From Melanocharis versteri (taxonomy: Eukaryota > Chordata > Aves > Passeriformes > Melanocharitidae), in NCBI GenBank assembly GCA_013397845.1, contig VZTG01006789.1, positions 681,598 through 745,597 of the forward strand: DNA of 64,000 bases. Reading direction: 5' to 3'. Below are positions 9,236-22,394 of this stretch, piece by piece; within the stretch, counting starts at the first letter, position 1, and each line of letters opens with the position of its first letter. The notes beneath the pieces were generated by a model. The model was not told the origin of the DNA, made no database searches, and saw only the letters and a program-made list of their open reading frames with translations. The position numbers and the translations under genes are program-made.

Positions 9236-12200
9236 TGTGAGGACTGTCTTTTCATTGTGTTAGTCTGTGTCCTGGCAGAAAATGTCTCAGTCCCTGCAGC
9301 CACCTTCTATTCAAACCAGGCCTAAGGTGGCCATATGGGTCTCGTAGACACAGTGTGATTTGAGAGGCATTTTAGGTACCACTGGAGTCTTTCAACCCCT
9401 CCAATTTCAGCCAGAGGGTGGGGATCCTGCCTTCTGTTTAAGCCATGACGAACTGGAACCAGGGGCTTGTGTGGTGTTGTCCAGCTCTCAGCTCCCATGT
9501 CCTTTCCCCTTCCTTCTGTTGGGTTCAGCTCTCACGTCGGAGCAGGCTGGTTCAGGAGGTAGTCCTGCTGCAAGCCAGCCCCAGAAAACAAGTGTCAGAT
9601 CAATGACCTGAACTGGCTCAAGGTGCAGCAGGGTGCCCAGCAGGATGCCAAGTGCTGCTCCCAGGTGGGAACTTATGCTAGGAGGTAGAGCAGGGCAGAT
9701 CTCAGTGATGTCAGCAAATGCCCTAGATTGTCTTGCCCAAGCTATGAGAATAGCTGAAAAACATATTTTCTCCTAGTGGAGACAAGATCCTAGGAATAAA
9801 ACTTGTTCCACTCTGAAAAAAAGGTTCTTGAGCCACTGTTCAAAGCTAACCAGTTAAGAGGTTTTTTTCCCTTTGCCAGTTCAGTTCAATTGTGTTTGTA
9901 GTATTACTTTGTTGTTGGGATACTTGTACTAATTTAGTGGAATACGTCTCAAAACCCAGTGCTAGTTAATGAGTCCTGCTTTGGAATCTCACTCATTTAT
10001 TAAAACAAATGTGTTTTTTCAGTCCATGCCAGTGCAAAGTAACCTTTCCAGAGGGAAAGAGGGCTGTGCAAAGAATGTGGCTCCAAGCGGACTTGAACTG
10101 GAGGGCTGGGGTTGCCTTATTCACCTGACCAGGGTCTCCACTTTGAACTCGCATGATACAAAAACAGCGTCAAAATAGTTAACTGTTAAAAACACAGCTT
10201 GTTTTAGCATCCAACTAAAATCCTTATTTGGGTAGCTCCAAATGCCACACATCCTTCCTTACAGGTCAGATGTCAAAACCTTCATTTCCCCTTGGCAGGC
10301 AGCTGCTAAAAGACAGTTTAATGTACTGCTCGAAAACACAGAAGACTCTGAGGTTGGAGGTAGCATAATGTAACTGGAATTTTAACAGCAACTTGAAAAC
10401 CATGCCAGTAATGCTATGAATGCATTTTTCACGTCTACTGAATTGCCAGGAATACTTCTGCTTTTCTCCCGCTTTTATAAGGAAATGAAGCATCCATCAT
10501 GATCTGTGTGTGCATGTGTGTATCTGTCCTTCAGCCCCCACAACTTCTGACCCTGTCAGTCAAGTTGGTGGATCCAATGCAGCAGTGGATGTCCTGAAAG
10601 TACTGCGTTGCTGAAATGTGGGTGAGGAGTAGAGGAGAGCCAGGCTGTGAGTGTCCCCCTCAGCCTGTGCTGGAAGCACATGAGCAAGAGGGAGGTTAGT
10701 TATGAGTGCAGCAACCAGGCATTCAGCCTGGCTTATGCAAGCTTGGGCATTACCACACGCCGGGGAAGCCAACTGCCAGAACCAAATCCACAGGAGTGTG
10801 TCAGTATGTCCATAGCCACTACAGCAGCTCTGCCCGGGATAAGCCGAATGTCTGCACAGCTCCTTGCCTTGGAAGAAATTATTAAAAGCGAAATGCAATT
10901 AGGAACAGCTATAGGGATGACAGGTGAATGAGAAAACCACACAGCTCATCTGTCCTCATTGCCTCTGGGGCTTTGCCAGTAGGTGGACCAGGTCTACATG
11001 CTCCTCTGCAGCAGCTGTGTCTGGTCAAGAACTAACCTGGTCATCTTCTAAGTATTAAGACAATAAATAACAGGTTTGTGAAGCAGCTTCTTGAAAATAA
11101 TGCTACCCCCTGCCACAGTCCCACTGGAGCTGGCTGTGGTGGGAGTGCTGCCGGTGTGAAAATGGTGGTTTGGAGGGAGAGGGAAGCCTGGGAAGATTTC
11201 AATGCTCTGACCCAAAGCAGAAATGTGTTTTCATGCTGTCCCTTGGCAAATGATCTGTTTCCTTCTTGCCCTTTGCAGTTGTTTCCTTTCCTCTGGATTT
11301 CAGGCTTATACTCACTGAGTATGGTATTTGTCAAGGGAACAGCAAGAAGCCCCGTCTGTGAGAAAGTCCATGTCGTTTGTTTTATCCACATCCAGGAATT
11401 GAGCTGAGATAAACAATTCAGGAGGCAAAACAGTGAAAACTGGAATGTGAGAGGTGTCTTTGTGTATGGCTCTGTACTAGACCTGGCTGCAGTATCATCT
11501 GGGTCTAATTTATCTGCCCGATGGGCAGCTGTCGCTGTTATCCACAAACACAACTGGATTTGTGAAGGCAGGGTTTCATCCCACCAGCCAGCAGCATTCC
11601 CGTACCTGCTTTTCCTGGTCATGTGTTCTGAGCTAAGGAGCTAGGAGAAACAGTAATTTCCTTGGTGGATGTTTTGCATTTCTATTTGGATTGGACTATT
11701 CTAAGCTTTCTGGGCATGGTAGGCAATATCTGCCTTTCCTGCTGGGACTCCTTCAGGGAGGGTCTTTTGCTCTAAGCAGAGTAAGAGGAAGGCCAAGGTA
11801 GAATGTAAAGATGCTTTATAAAGCATTTCCGTTACAGAAGTAAGGCTGAGCTTGGTGGTGTACTGAGTTTTCAGGCACAAGAATTCTTGTTTTCTTTCCT
11901 TGAATTGGGGTGAGATACGTAACTGTGATCAAGCGTCTGCTTAGCAGACCCTTTCTGTATTAGAGAGATGCAAATCCATTGCCATTGCTTGCACTTCCGC
12001 TCTTGCTTCCACCCATCTTCACCCCAGCTCTCCCTTGGGGAGGTGCTGCCAGAATCGGTGTCCCCATGACGGTGTCCTTTAGCAGCACGTACTGAACACA
12101 CTGTGCTTGGCTCTCCAGCTTGTCCTCTCCGACTGTTTGCATGTGCCACAAGGGGCAGGTTTGTCCTGAGGCCTGCATTAGTGCCCTGTGGCTTCCCGGG

Positions 12201-15200
12201 GGAGGGAGCAGTAGTGCATGTGTGCAGCAATGCAGCAGCGTGGTGCCTCGTGGGTGCTGAGTGTGCTGCGGGGCTGGGAGGCTGACCATGGTGCGTGGTC
12301 CTGCTGTGGGCTTGTGCGAGAAGGAAAAATCCTTGCTGGTGGTCCTAACATATTGTGCAGATTATTCTGCTGAGCTGACTCCTGGCAGCTGTGTGCCGCT
12401 TTCTTCCCTGTGCACATTCTCATGCTCTGTCATACATATCTTGGTCTTTGTTTGGACCCCCAGAGCCATTATAAGGAGTTTACCCAACTGAATCTTCACT
12501 TTTCTGGAAGGATGAGTTTTCTGCCAATTTATCAGATTTCAAATCTAGCCTTATAATTCTTTCCACAAAGACAGACTACTTTCAGCAGACCAAGTCTGAC
12601 TGAAACATCTCTGCCTACTTTCAGCAGTCACTGCCAGCAAGCTGGAAGGTGTTTCTCATTCACAAACTGGCCAAGCGTGACCTCATTAAACGTTGAGTTG
12701 ACACCTAATTACAAGAACACGGGATGTGATGGCTATCCTAGGCAAAGGCTGAGGAGAAACGGGTTAGTGCTCAGTTATCGAGGCTTTGCTGCAGCCCAGC
12801 ATTTGACAGCTCTTTGTAATTGCATTATTGATTGATTTCTGCTCAGTGTTTTGCCAGACATGTCATTTAGTGAGAGATCAGTGGGAAGATGAAGTCTCTT
12901 GCTGCATCAGCTTATGGTAGAAATAAATTGTTTAAGAAAGAAAAGGATCAGTAATTATGTGCCTTTCCTATGAACTGAAATACTGGGAGACATCAGGTCA
13001 CTTTTCTAAGCCTTGAAGTATCCTCTGACATTGCAGCTTTTATTCTGAAGAAAGCTGCACTGTGCCTCTTGGCTGGTAAGAGAACAAGTTCGCTGCCTGG
13101 TGCTCTCTGTAGTCAAAGATCCCATTAATTCTGCCGGCTGCAAGGAACAATTTCTTGGTATTTCATTCTGGACTGTAATTGAGAGTGACACAAAGCACTG
13201 GTGGGAATTGGACTGTGTTGAAATCCCTGCTTTTTCTTACAGTTTTCTGCAGATAAAGCAGCTCAGGTGGGGTGAGGGTATTTCTAATGCTCTGCTCTTG
13301 AAATTTATAATATTTTCAACACCTTACTGGCTGGAGGCAATTTTAGAGAGGTGTTTTTGTGCCTCCTTGCAGCTTGTCCTTGTAGCCACGTGATGCAGGA
13401 TGTCTACAGCATTGACACACAGTGCACTGCACTCGCTTACTTGCATGACAACATGTGTGGGAGAGTCCTGTAGTCCTGTAATATGAAAATTCATAAAGCT
13501 TTGCCCAGTATTTTTGCTCTAGACTACAGCAAGATTTCCCGGTATGATGTTGCTGGTCAGACTTAAGCCAGAAGTCTGTTCTCAGCTCTCCTGGCTAGTT
13601 GTTGAAGACTTAGTCCAAGTTGATGAATTTCTCTTGGCTTGGTGAGGAGATTGAAGCCTTCCCTTGTTTTCTCCTTGCTGTTTTCTAACTAGAAAAGGGT
13701 GAGCATTTGACATCCATTTCTTCAGGAGTGCTTGCTGCTCAGTCTGAGGTGACTGGTGAGTTGTTGAAAGTGTTTTTGCGGTTTTGGGTGTCCTTTAAGA
13801 CCTTTTTGATACCTCCTATAATCAGGTATGTGTCCTTAGTGTGACCAGGCTCTTGTAGTGTAGGGAGTGCCCTGTATTTAAGAATTCTCACATTTTGCTC
13901 CAGTGAAACTGAACAGAATCTGACTTTTGTTTGCATGTGGAAAGTTATGTTGGGTCATTTTCTGTTTGAGCCCAGGAGGTTTTGTCTGCAGTGCTCAGCA
14001 CACCATGCAGCTGCAGGCTGAGCCAGAGAGGAACGCTCCTCTCCCACTGCTTCCAGAGGGTCACCTCCCTTTGGCTCTTCAAAAATAAGCAGAAATGGGG
14101 AAGGAAACTCAGGTTTTGCGAAGAGGAGTGGCATGAAGCATGAAGAGGAGAAGCAGGATGGGTGGCTGGCATGAGGCTCCATCCTCCCACTGTTGGAGCC
14201 CAGAGCTGGTGTTGGGGCTCTTCCTCGTAGCCCCGACTCTGACTGTAGCTACCAAGGCTGTGGATAATCCAGGACAGCTGGCTCAGAGGCTCCCCAGGGT
14301 GCCTGATTTGTGTCCTCTGGGACCTGGCTGCTGGGAGGGTTTGGTGGGAAGGTTGGAGTCACCATGGTGTTTCTGTTCGCAGTGGAGCTGACCCAACAGC
14401 CCTGGGAGTTTCCATGGCTGTTTTTAGTTCCTCCTCCTCCTCCTTGCTCACTCTGCAGTGCCTGTGCTAAAAACAAATTCCACTTCTATTGGTGAATTGT
14501 ATCTTGCTACCTGGGGACACTGCTCAGGGGTGCTGCAATCCACCCTTCCCTCAGGAGCTGCTGTGCTTTTCTAGCTCTGCCCCTGAACCGGTATGAGGAA
14601 AATGCTGAGTGATGACGCTGTAACGAGTCTTAACACTGCTTTCTGAAGGTTGGAAGAACTGTTCCAGGCTCCATCCCAGGCTCTGAAAAGGCATCTCTTA
14701 GTCCAGATGATCAAGGACAATATTCCTTTTCTGGAATCTTTTCTCTCTGCACTACTGGGCTCCAACATCCATTCTTCTAGCATAGTACCCTCTACTAACT
14801 AAGGGCCATGATTTTGATGTGGTCTGTTACGTGTAGAGGGCCCCTTCTTTTTGTCTGAACATCATCTGAACTTGATAAACAGAATGACAGGGAAACCCCT
14901 GCTACACCATCTTGATCTGACTGTGGTGTGAATGAACAAGTAAATAATCTGCCAAGATGGAAACTGGGATGAGGAGGCCTAGAGCAAAGGCTGGCCATGG
15001 TAGGGTGCCTCTTCCTTTGGCCTTTGAACAGGACTGCTTTCATGACTTTTGCAGGGGTGGTTCGGGCAGGATTTTGTTTAGGCAGAAATCCAGGTTGTTA
15101 CAGACCATTACAGAGATCATTTGGAGCAGAAGATCTGGTTTTCTAGTGGTGTTTAGGGAATATTGCCATTCCTGGGGCAGGATGCTGGGTCAGCAGTTCA

Positions 15201-18200
15201 GGTACTATTTAGAGGCTAACCCACCAATCCATCACTGAATTTAAAGAGCTCTCTGGAACTAGGAGAGAAAAGTGAGACTGTGGCAAAATGGTGCCTTCTT
15301 ACAGGTCAGCTCCCTGTGGGAATTCTGAGTCATTTTGTTGTTGTTGATTTTAGTAACTAAAATCAGTATATTCTTTCATTATTTTCCTTGCCAGACCCCA
15401 CAGACGCTGTCACCCCGAGCTTTCAGATTCCATTAATTCTTGTGCATTATTGAGGGATTTTGGTTGATGAGATTCTTGCCTGGAATTTCTCTGTGGAGGA
15501 GCCCGGCTTCCCACTGCCTGCAGATGGGAGTTGTAAAGCTCAACTTCCTCACGCGCCCAGCTGGGTGGTGGGAGTACAACTTCCGATGTCTTCAGGACAA
15601 ACTTGGTACCCTGCTCCTTTCAGGGCACCTGTTGCTGAGAGCATGGCCAAGACTGGGCAGGTGGAAAACAGTTGGTCCACAGAGCTTTGAATAAAGCCAA
15701 AATGCCTGTTTTGGGCCGACTTTGGAGGTCTAGGAAGGTCTAGACCTCTCTGCACATAACTGAGGCATGGTTGGTCTGTGGGCACTGGGAGGAATTTGGC
15801 ATGGAGCCCTCTGAAGCAACTATCTTGTCTAGTAAAACTCGGGCTGTGGGAGTCGGTGTGAGGAAATAACAACATCCACTTTGGTTTCTGCAGGCTCTGT
15901 CCCAGGGGCTGGTTGGGTGTTGCAGGAGGCCACAGGAATCCTGCTTGTGACCACAGCCAGATTAATGGCCACTCGGGCAGCTTTTCAGAAGTGAGGAATG
16001 TGTCCACTTTCACAATAATGGCTAGAAATTCCACATGAATTAATTAGTTTTATTACAGGACTTGTCCTTCCTGCTCCTCCAGGGCTGCCTGAAACACTGA
16101 ACTCATTACATGAAGAAATGGAAATAGTACTAAAAATAAGAACTGGTATTCCAAGCCTTTGTGAGGAAACACATGGAGTATACTGACATCCTCCACCAGA
16201 CATGCTTCCCAAGCTGTGGCTTTTGGCCAGATGAGATCTAAACCTGAGTTTTAGATCAATTGCAGCCACTTAAACACCGCAGCCTGCTCCACGAGGCAGT
16301 CTTCTCTCAGTCTCTTATTCCCTGCTCAGCTTAGGCTGTTCATCTAGGCTTCGTAAGTACTCCCACAATTTCAGCTTGATGCAGCGTTCAGATCTGACCC
16401 TTGGATGTTGCACAGTGAAGGCTGCACACCTTCATCTTCTGCTCCCCGTGAGAATGGGTTTCCTACCTTGCAAGGAACCAGTTTGCTTTTATGGTAGTGA
16501 AGTGCTTGGAAATACCCCTGTGAAAGGGTGCTCTGCACTTCAGTTACGGTATGGGACTTTGGAAATGTTTGATTGAGTGTAGTCAGAGTAATGTTAGACT
16601 GAGTAAATATTTTGGGAGCCCAGAGCTGATAACTTTCCCTTGCTTACATTTGAGGGGGGGTCAGCCTGCAGAAATTTACCACCTCTCACATGGCTTTTAA
16701 ACAAATGTTATCCGTGGACTCAGTGTGCTTTTATTTTAATCCCTTTTTAGAAGTGCTGATGTTGTCTTGAGATTTGCCCTTCTGGTAAGGGCAGGTGTAC
16801 TGCTTGGTGGCCATTCCAGTGTTTGCTTTATGAACATTGCTTCAGATACTTGTGGTTGGACACGGGTTTTCATTTTGAGTCTGACCGCTCCTTTCTGCTC
16901 AGCCCCATCTTTGTGACCCAGGCTTGACTTGTTTTTTTTTCCCCTTGTTTTGGATGAAGTGAGTTTGACATGAGAAAGCTGACCAGTGAGGTGGTAAAGT
17001 TCCTGCAGGTCCCATGGCACAGAGTGGTTTGATTCCTGCTGATCCCTCTTGAGAATTGTGACCCTCTTCCTGGACTATGGCCAAATGAGCTAACAAGGAC
17101 TGAAACACAGAATTTCCAGCATTAATGAAATGTGCCCTGTACAAAGAGTAAAAAATGCATATGCAGGCATAGATTCTTCTAATCTCAGATAGTTGGAAAG
17201 CTTCTGTAATTCTAGTAATGTTTGTTGTGGATTTCAGTCGCTGCTTTCCTCCATTTTTCTGTTTATTCTTTTTATCGGACTGGTTTCAAGTATTTGTTAC
17301 CTTACTCCTGGCCATGAGGCTGGTCCTGCACATGCTGAAACTGACCTTTGCAAATTCAGACCACACTGAAAGTGCTTGGGCAGTGCAGATACGATGGGGC
17401 AGTAGGTGAACCTGGCCGAATGTCTGTCACATTCACAATCCTGCCTTAGGTGACAGCCTGTGCTGCACAAATTGGGAACTTATGAAAAGAGTATGGAGTG
17501 AGCCTTGCGAGGTGGGAACAGTGCCATGGAAACCCATCATGCTGCTGATACGGCTCAGCCCACGATTTCAGGGATTTCCAAAGCACCGCCTGGTCTGCTG
17601 GCTGCTCACAGAGGTATCTTTTTTATTTGATGAGCTGCCCTCCTGACTTCCAGCAGTGGGGCTTCAAGTGCTGGGAGAGGCAAGCAAACCCACAGTGGTG
17701 TCTGTGTAGATCAGTGCTGTGTCTTGAGGCTTCAGCTGTGGCGAGAAGGGAGGTCCCATCACTCGGGCTGTGCCCAGTGGAAGCACAGCCCTGCCCAGAT
17801 CTGTTTTTATCCTTAGTTACGGGGTGTGTTAGGAGGGTTGAGCATTCGGCTTGTCATCGTCAGCAGTATCCTGTCCCCTGGAGCTGATCTGCCCTAGCAG
17901 AACTAAAACGTCTCAGCTGACCTAAAAAACTGCTTGTAATTGAAATGCAGTGGCCCCCATAAATATTTAACTGAGTCTGTGTTTTGCTGTGCATTTTTTT
18001 CCAGTTCTTCTCTTTTGCTTTTCCCTGCCTGTGTGTGGAGAGTCAATTGAATGCACATCCCCTCCATGGCATCATGTGATGAAATGGCATTTTTGGCAGT
18101 TAAATTATGCATCTCGCTTGTCTTCCATCATCATCATGTTTAAGATTGATATCAAGCTCAGTGTTGAGTGTGTGAATGCTCTTGTGGGAGTGTTTACACC

Positions 18201-21200
18201 CCACTATGGGCTGCCCACTGCCATACAAATCACATCCTGACAACCTGTGTGCAGTCTGCATTAAGATTTTGCAACTCTGCTGCTGAAGCGTGGACTCCCG
18301 TTAGATGAGGGAAGTTACCAGAATTTTGCCAAGAAAATAGCTGTGGATGGATGGGACTTCAGGTTGTGTGGCAGAAAGAGCCTGCAGTGCAAGGCTGCAG
18401 TTACTGCAGTCAGACAGCGACAGGGGTATCTCCGTGAGCAGCCGGCACGCTGGGCTGAGCTTTGGAAATCCCTGAAATCGCAGGCTGAGCGGGGCCGGTG
18501 GCGTGACCTGAGCTGGGCTGACTGCCTGACACCAGTACCTGGGGCTTGTGCAAGGTGTGCAGCCTGCCCTGTGCTGGAGTAACCCCAGCCACGCTGCTCT
18601 CCTTTCTCCAGCTGTGGAAGCATGCACGGTGCCTGGAGGACACGTAGCCATGGCCTGGCAGGGACTAGGACAGCACAGATCAGACACTGCTCCCGCGGTG
18701 GAGTTAGGCTGGCGGTGCTGCAAAGGCATCGGGTAGGGTCACCCATCATCGCAGCTCAACCTGGATCAGATGTGATTTCTCCATTGTGACCGTGGCCAGT
18801 GGCTGCATTTCAGAGCTGGAGAGGTGATGTTGGTGCCCCTCTGCTCTGAACCCAGTGCAGGGGCCGATGCAGGGCAGTGCTGCCATCCTGTCCTGGCTGA
18901 CATGTCCTGGAGAGAGGGGAGCTGTGCTCTTCTCAGCTGGGGTCAGACCCTGAGCGGCCTTGGGCCAGAGTTGCCGGTTTGCCCTTTTCCCAGACACACG
19001 CATCTGTTTAAGGCAGCCAAAGCACAGGGTGAGCGAGACCGAATCTCCCCAAAACCTCCTGTTTCCCAAGGACCTGAAGTGGGGACCACAGGAGTGGGAT
19101 TAGACACTAGAGTTAGAGCACACATATGTTGCAATGCTGCCTGGAGGGTGCTTCTGTCCAGGGGCTTTCCTGTGGACAGACATAGCCAGGAAGCAGAAAT
19201 AGCAAGTGACTAAATGTCACGGTTACATTCCTGCCATCTGAAAAGAACTCCCTATTTTCTTTTGGCTGTGAAAATTAACTTCCCTTTTCTCCTCCCCGAG
19301 CGGGCGAGCTGGCTCCCGGTGGCTGTGCCCTCGTGGCGGATGCACAGGACGGTCCAGGTCAGACTGAAAGGAAAACTCTCCTACTGGGGGCTTTTCACTG
19401 TTGTGCTCCTTTCTAAAGAAAATGTGCAGGGCTTTTCTTGGCCCTTGAGAAGGCCAAGATGCAGGTCTGTAGCTGGAATAGGATAAGACTGGCCTCATTT
19501 GGGAGCTCTTCTGGGTTTTGAGCTGCTTGCTTCCCTTCTGCATCCCGCTGAGCTGTGTGGGGTGGGGGCTGGTGGCTGGCATCCGGCTTTTTGTTATTCA
19601 TGTAATTAATCTCATTCCTCCCCGACTGTGGTTCTGCAGCCCCCAGGCACAGACTGGCTGTTTGGCCTCTGCTGCAGAGTAAAAGCCCCACCTGGGAGTC
19701 AAGGAAACTGAGGCAGGTACCGCTGAGTGTGTCCTTGGGCGTGCTTATCCTTTGGTCCTGGAAGACTCAGTAATGGGACTGTACCTTGGGAGAGTAAGTT
19801 TCTTAGACTGAACAGCTTGCTAGTTGCTCCAGTGATGAGCACTACAAAAACGATGACGGTGCCACGAGTTGCCTAGTTTGAAGATGCCAGGGTGGGAAAA
19901 ACACTGAAAAGGCTCCAGTGCAAAATTCCCTGGGATTTTTTAAAATTTCTTTTAATACTGTTAGCAAGAGCAGAAGTCTGGATTTTTGTGGGATGAGAGC
20001 CCGATGGATAAGGAATGACTCAGCAGCTGCTCCACCTGGGAGTAGTCAAGAGCTTGGTCCTTTGACTTGCAAAAGGCTTTTGTGGGCCCTCTGGGATCTC
20101 CTTAGCCAGGAAGAAAATATGCATCATTATACCCATGCTGACCATGTGCATTCAGGCCAGCATGCTCATCCCAATCTCTCTTGCCTTCTTCCTTTGCTGC
20201 TTTTTTTTTCCTCTAGAACCCTGCACTTTTTTCCCATTGCATTTTTTTTGGTCAACAAGATTATTATTTTCCTGCTATAAGGCACTGCGCTTTCTTTCTT
20301 CCTCTTGTGTTCTTGCTGCGTTTCTGCCAGCCTCATCTTCTCTCCCCATGCTTGGTCTCATATTTACTTTGCATATTTTCAGCAGGGTGCTAGCAGGATT
20401 ATTGTGACCTGTCTGGCTCAGTGAAGACCTGCTGAAACCTGCCATTCATTGATCCAGCGAGAAGAGATATCAGGAGTGCTCCTGCCGGGGTGGGAGGATC
20501 AGGGCAGCGCTCTGCGCAAGCATGTCTGGGAGCTGTGGAGCTGACACACTCTGGGTTTGGAGTATGATGGAATCCACGTGTTGGTTCCTGCTTGGGACTG
20601 ATCCTTTTGGTTTGGCTGCCAAACCATTTGAAAAAAAAAAAAGGTAAAATCTAAGGTTTTATTCTGGTAACTTTGAAATATTGACATTTCTCCTTGGGAG
20701 CACAAAGGAACCTCAAAACAAGCTTGTAAAAATATTTAGGGAGACCAGTAGCTAAAGAAGTTCACCATTTGAGCATCTTTAAAGAAAGGAAAGGGAATGA
20801 ACATCCACACTCTCAAAAGCAATGCCAAAGAACATGCCACCAGTGACCCAGGATGTGTGAAAAGTCACCCCAAACTCTTCCTATGCCTGAGAGGTGAACC
20901 CAGTCTGGGCTCCCACACTGTAACACATGGGTTTTGCAAAACGCTGACATTTCAGTTGGCATAAGCAGCTGGTGGTGTTTGGGGGAGAACCTGGAGGAGC
21001 ACAGTGATCCCTCTGGGCTCGGTGAACCTCCTGAGCAGCAGCTGCAGGAGCCAGCGGGATCTCTGGTTCAGTGGGTGTGGAAGATGTTAGTCCCAAATGG
21101 CCAGGCTCTTGGTGGCTTGTGTTGTCATTGCTCTTCCAGTTCTTGCTGGAATTGGGCCATAAACGTACCTCCTTGGTGGGGCTGCTGGCACACAGGCTCC

Positions 21201-22383
21201 CTCCACCCAACCGGCCCCAGAACTGACCGCAATCTTCTATTTCTTTTTCTTCTAAAGGGACCAAAAAGAAGCCTTGGGTTTGACCATAGGCCAGCATTTT
21301 TTACTTGATTGCTGTTACTGCTGCGATTAAACCCAAACAAAACCAAAACCTGGAATGTTTTTTGTATGTCCAGTTTTAGTTCCTTTTTTTTTCCATGTCA
21401 TCAGCCAAACCAAGCAGCCCCAAACAGACCCCAGGTGTTTGCACTGTCCTGCTTCTCATGAAAATGCCCAGTTGCTTTATAAAAATGTGTGCAAGAAATT
21501 GGGGTTTTCCTACTCGCTCTTTTTCTCAAGGGCATTTGGAGAGAGATCCTCTTCTCTGTTATAGCTGTACGGAGGTGTTTTCATCCTGGCACTCTCTCTC
21601 CAAGGCGGGGCAAGGAGAAGCCATCAAGAAGCTGTGGAAAGAGCAGTGTGACTGAGAACCAAAGTGGACTTTGGAGCAGAGCCCCCCAGTGAAGTTTTCC
21701 TGGGGGTAGTGTCAACCCTCTGGATGGGTTAAATGTCTGCATCTATAGCCACCCCCTTTCTCCCCTCCTGCAAACTGAACAGGGCTTTCCTGGAAGCCCA
21801 TCCCAAACCTGGGGCTGGTGGCTTGTAAAGTGGTGATAATCCAGTGCCTGGACTGCACTTGGACCAGTGCCCATCCACTTTCCAGAGGATGGGGGGGCCA
21901 AGTCCACAAGGAGGGTTTTCCCAGGTTTCGGTGAGTCAAGTGACCATTATGGCACGTGGGTTGTGACATATGTGGACTTTTATGTCTTGGCTCTTTTCCT
22001 CCAATTACCTGAGGTGCTGTCTGCCGTCTCAGCATGCAGGTTCCTCTCTGCTTTGCATCAGAATTCCAGCCGGTGCAAATCGCTCTCCTCCTCCGCTGAT
22101 ATCCGTTCTCTGACTTAGCATTTCTGCTGCCGCTGAGTTCTGGCCTTCCCCCTTTGGGGGCTGGCACCCACCGAACCCAGCTGAGAATGTGGCCCTTTGT
22201 GCCGGAGCTGCTTGCAGGAGCTGCGGAGTTTTGCCTTCCCTGCTGCGAGCCTTTTTGGCTGGAGAACGCGTGCCCTTTCCTGGTGGGGAGGGATTTAGGG
22301 GTGAGGGGGAGGTGAGAGCGCTCCTTGTGCTGGAAGAAAAATGATGAATGACTCTCTTGTGCTTCTGAACAAAACCAGGAAAT

Positions 22384-22394
22384 GGGGGGGGGGG
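22384..22394. repeat. Poly-G run
   Basis: Eleven consecutive G are followed within a few bases by an A-rich stretch. It is a simple low-complexity tract in presumed intron 1 with no other associated feature. Confidence 0.8.

Noticed and set aside
18301..18749. Overlapping minus-strand open frames of 142 and 144 codons
   Set aside because: Two frames are open over the same GC-rich bases with unrelated, feature-free products, which is typical of chance stop-free sequence.
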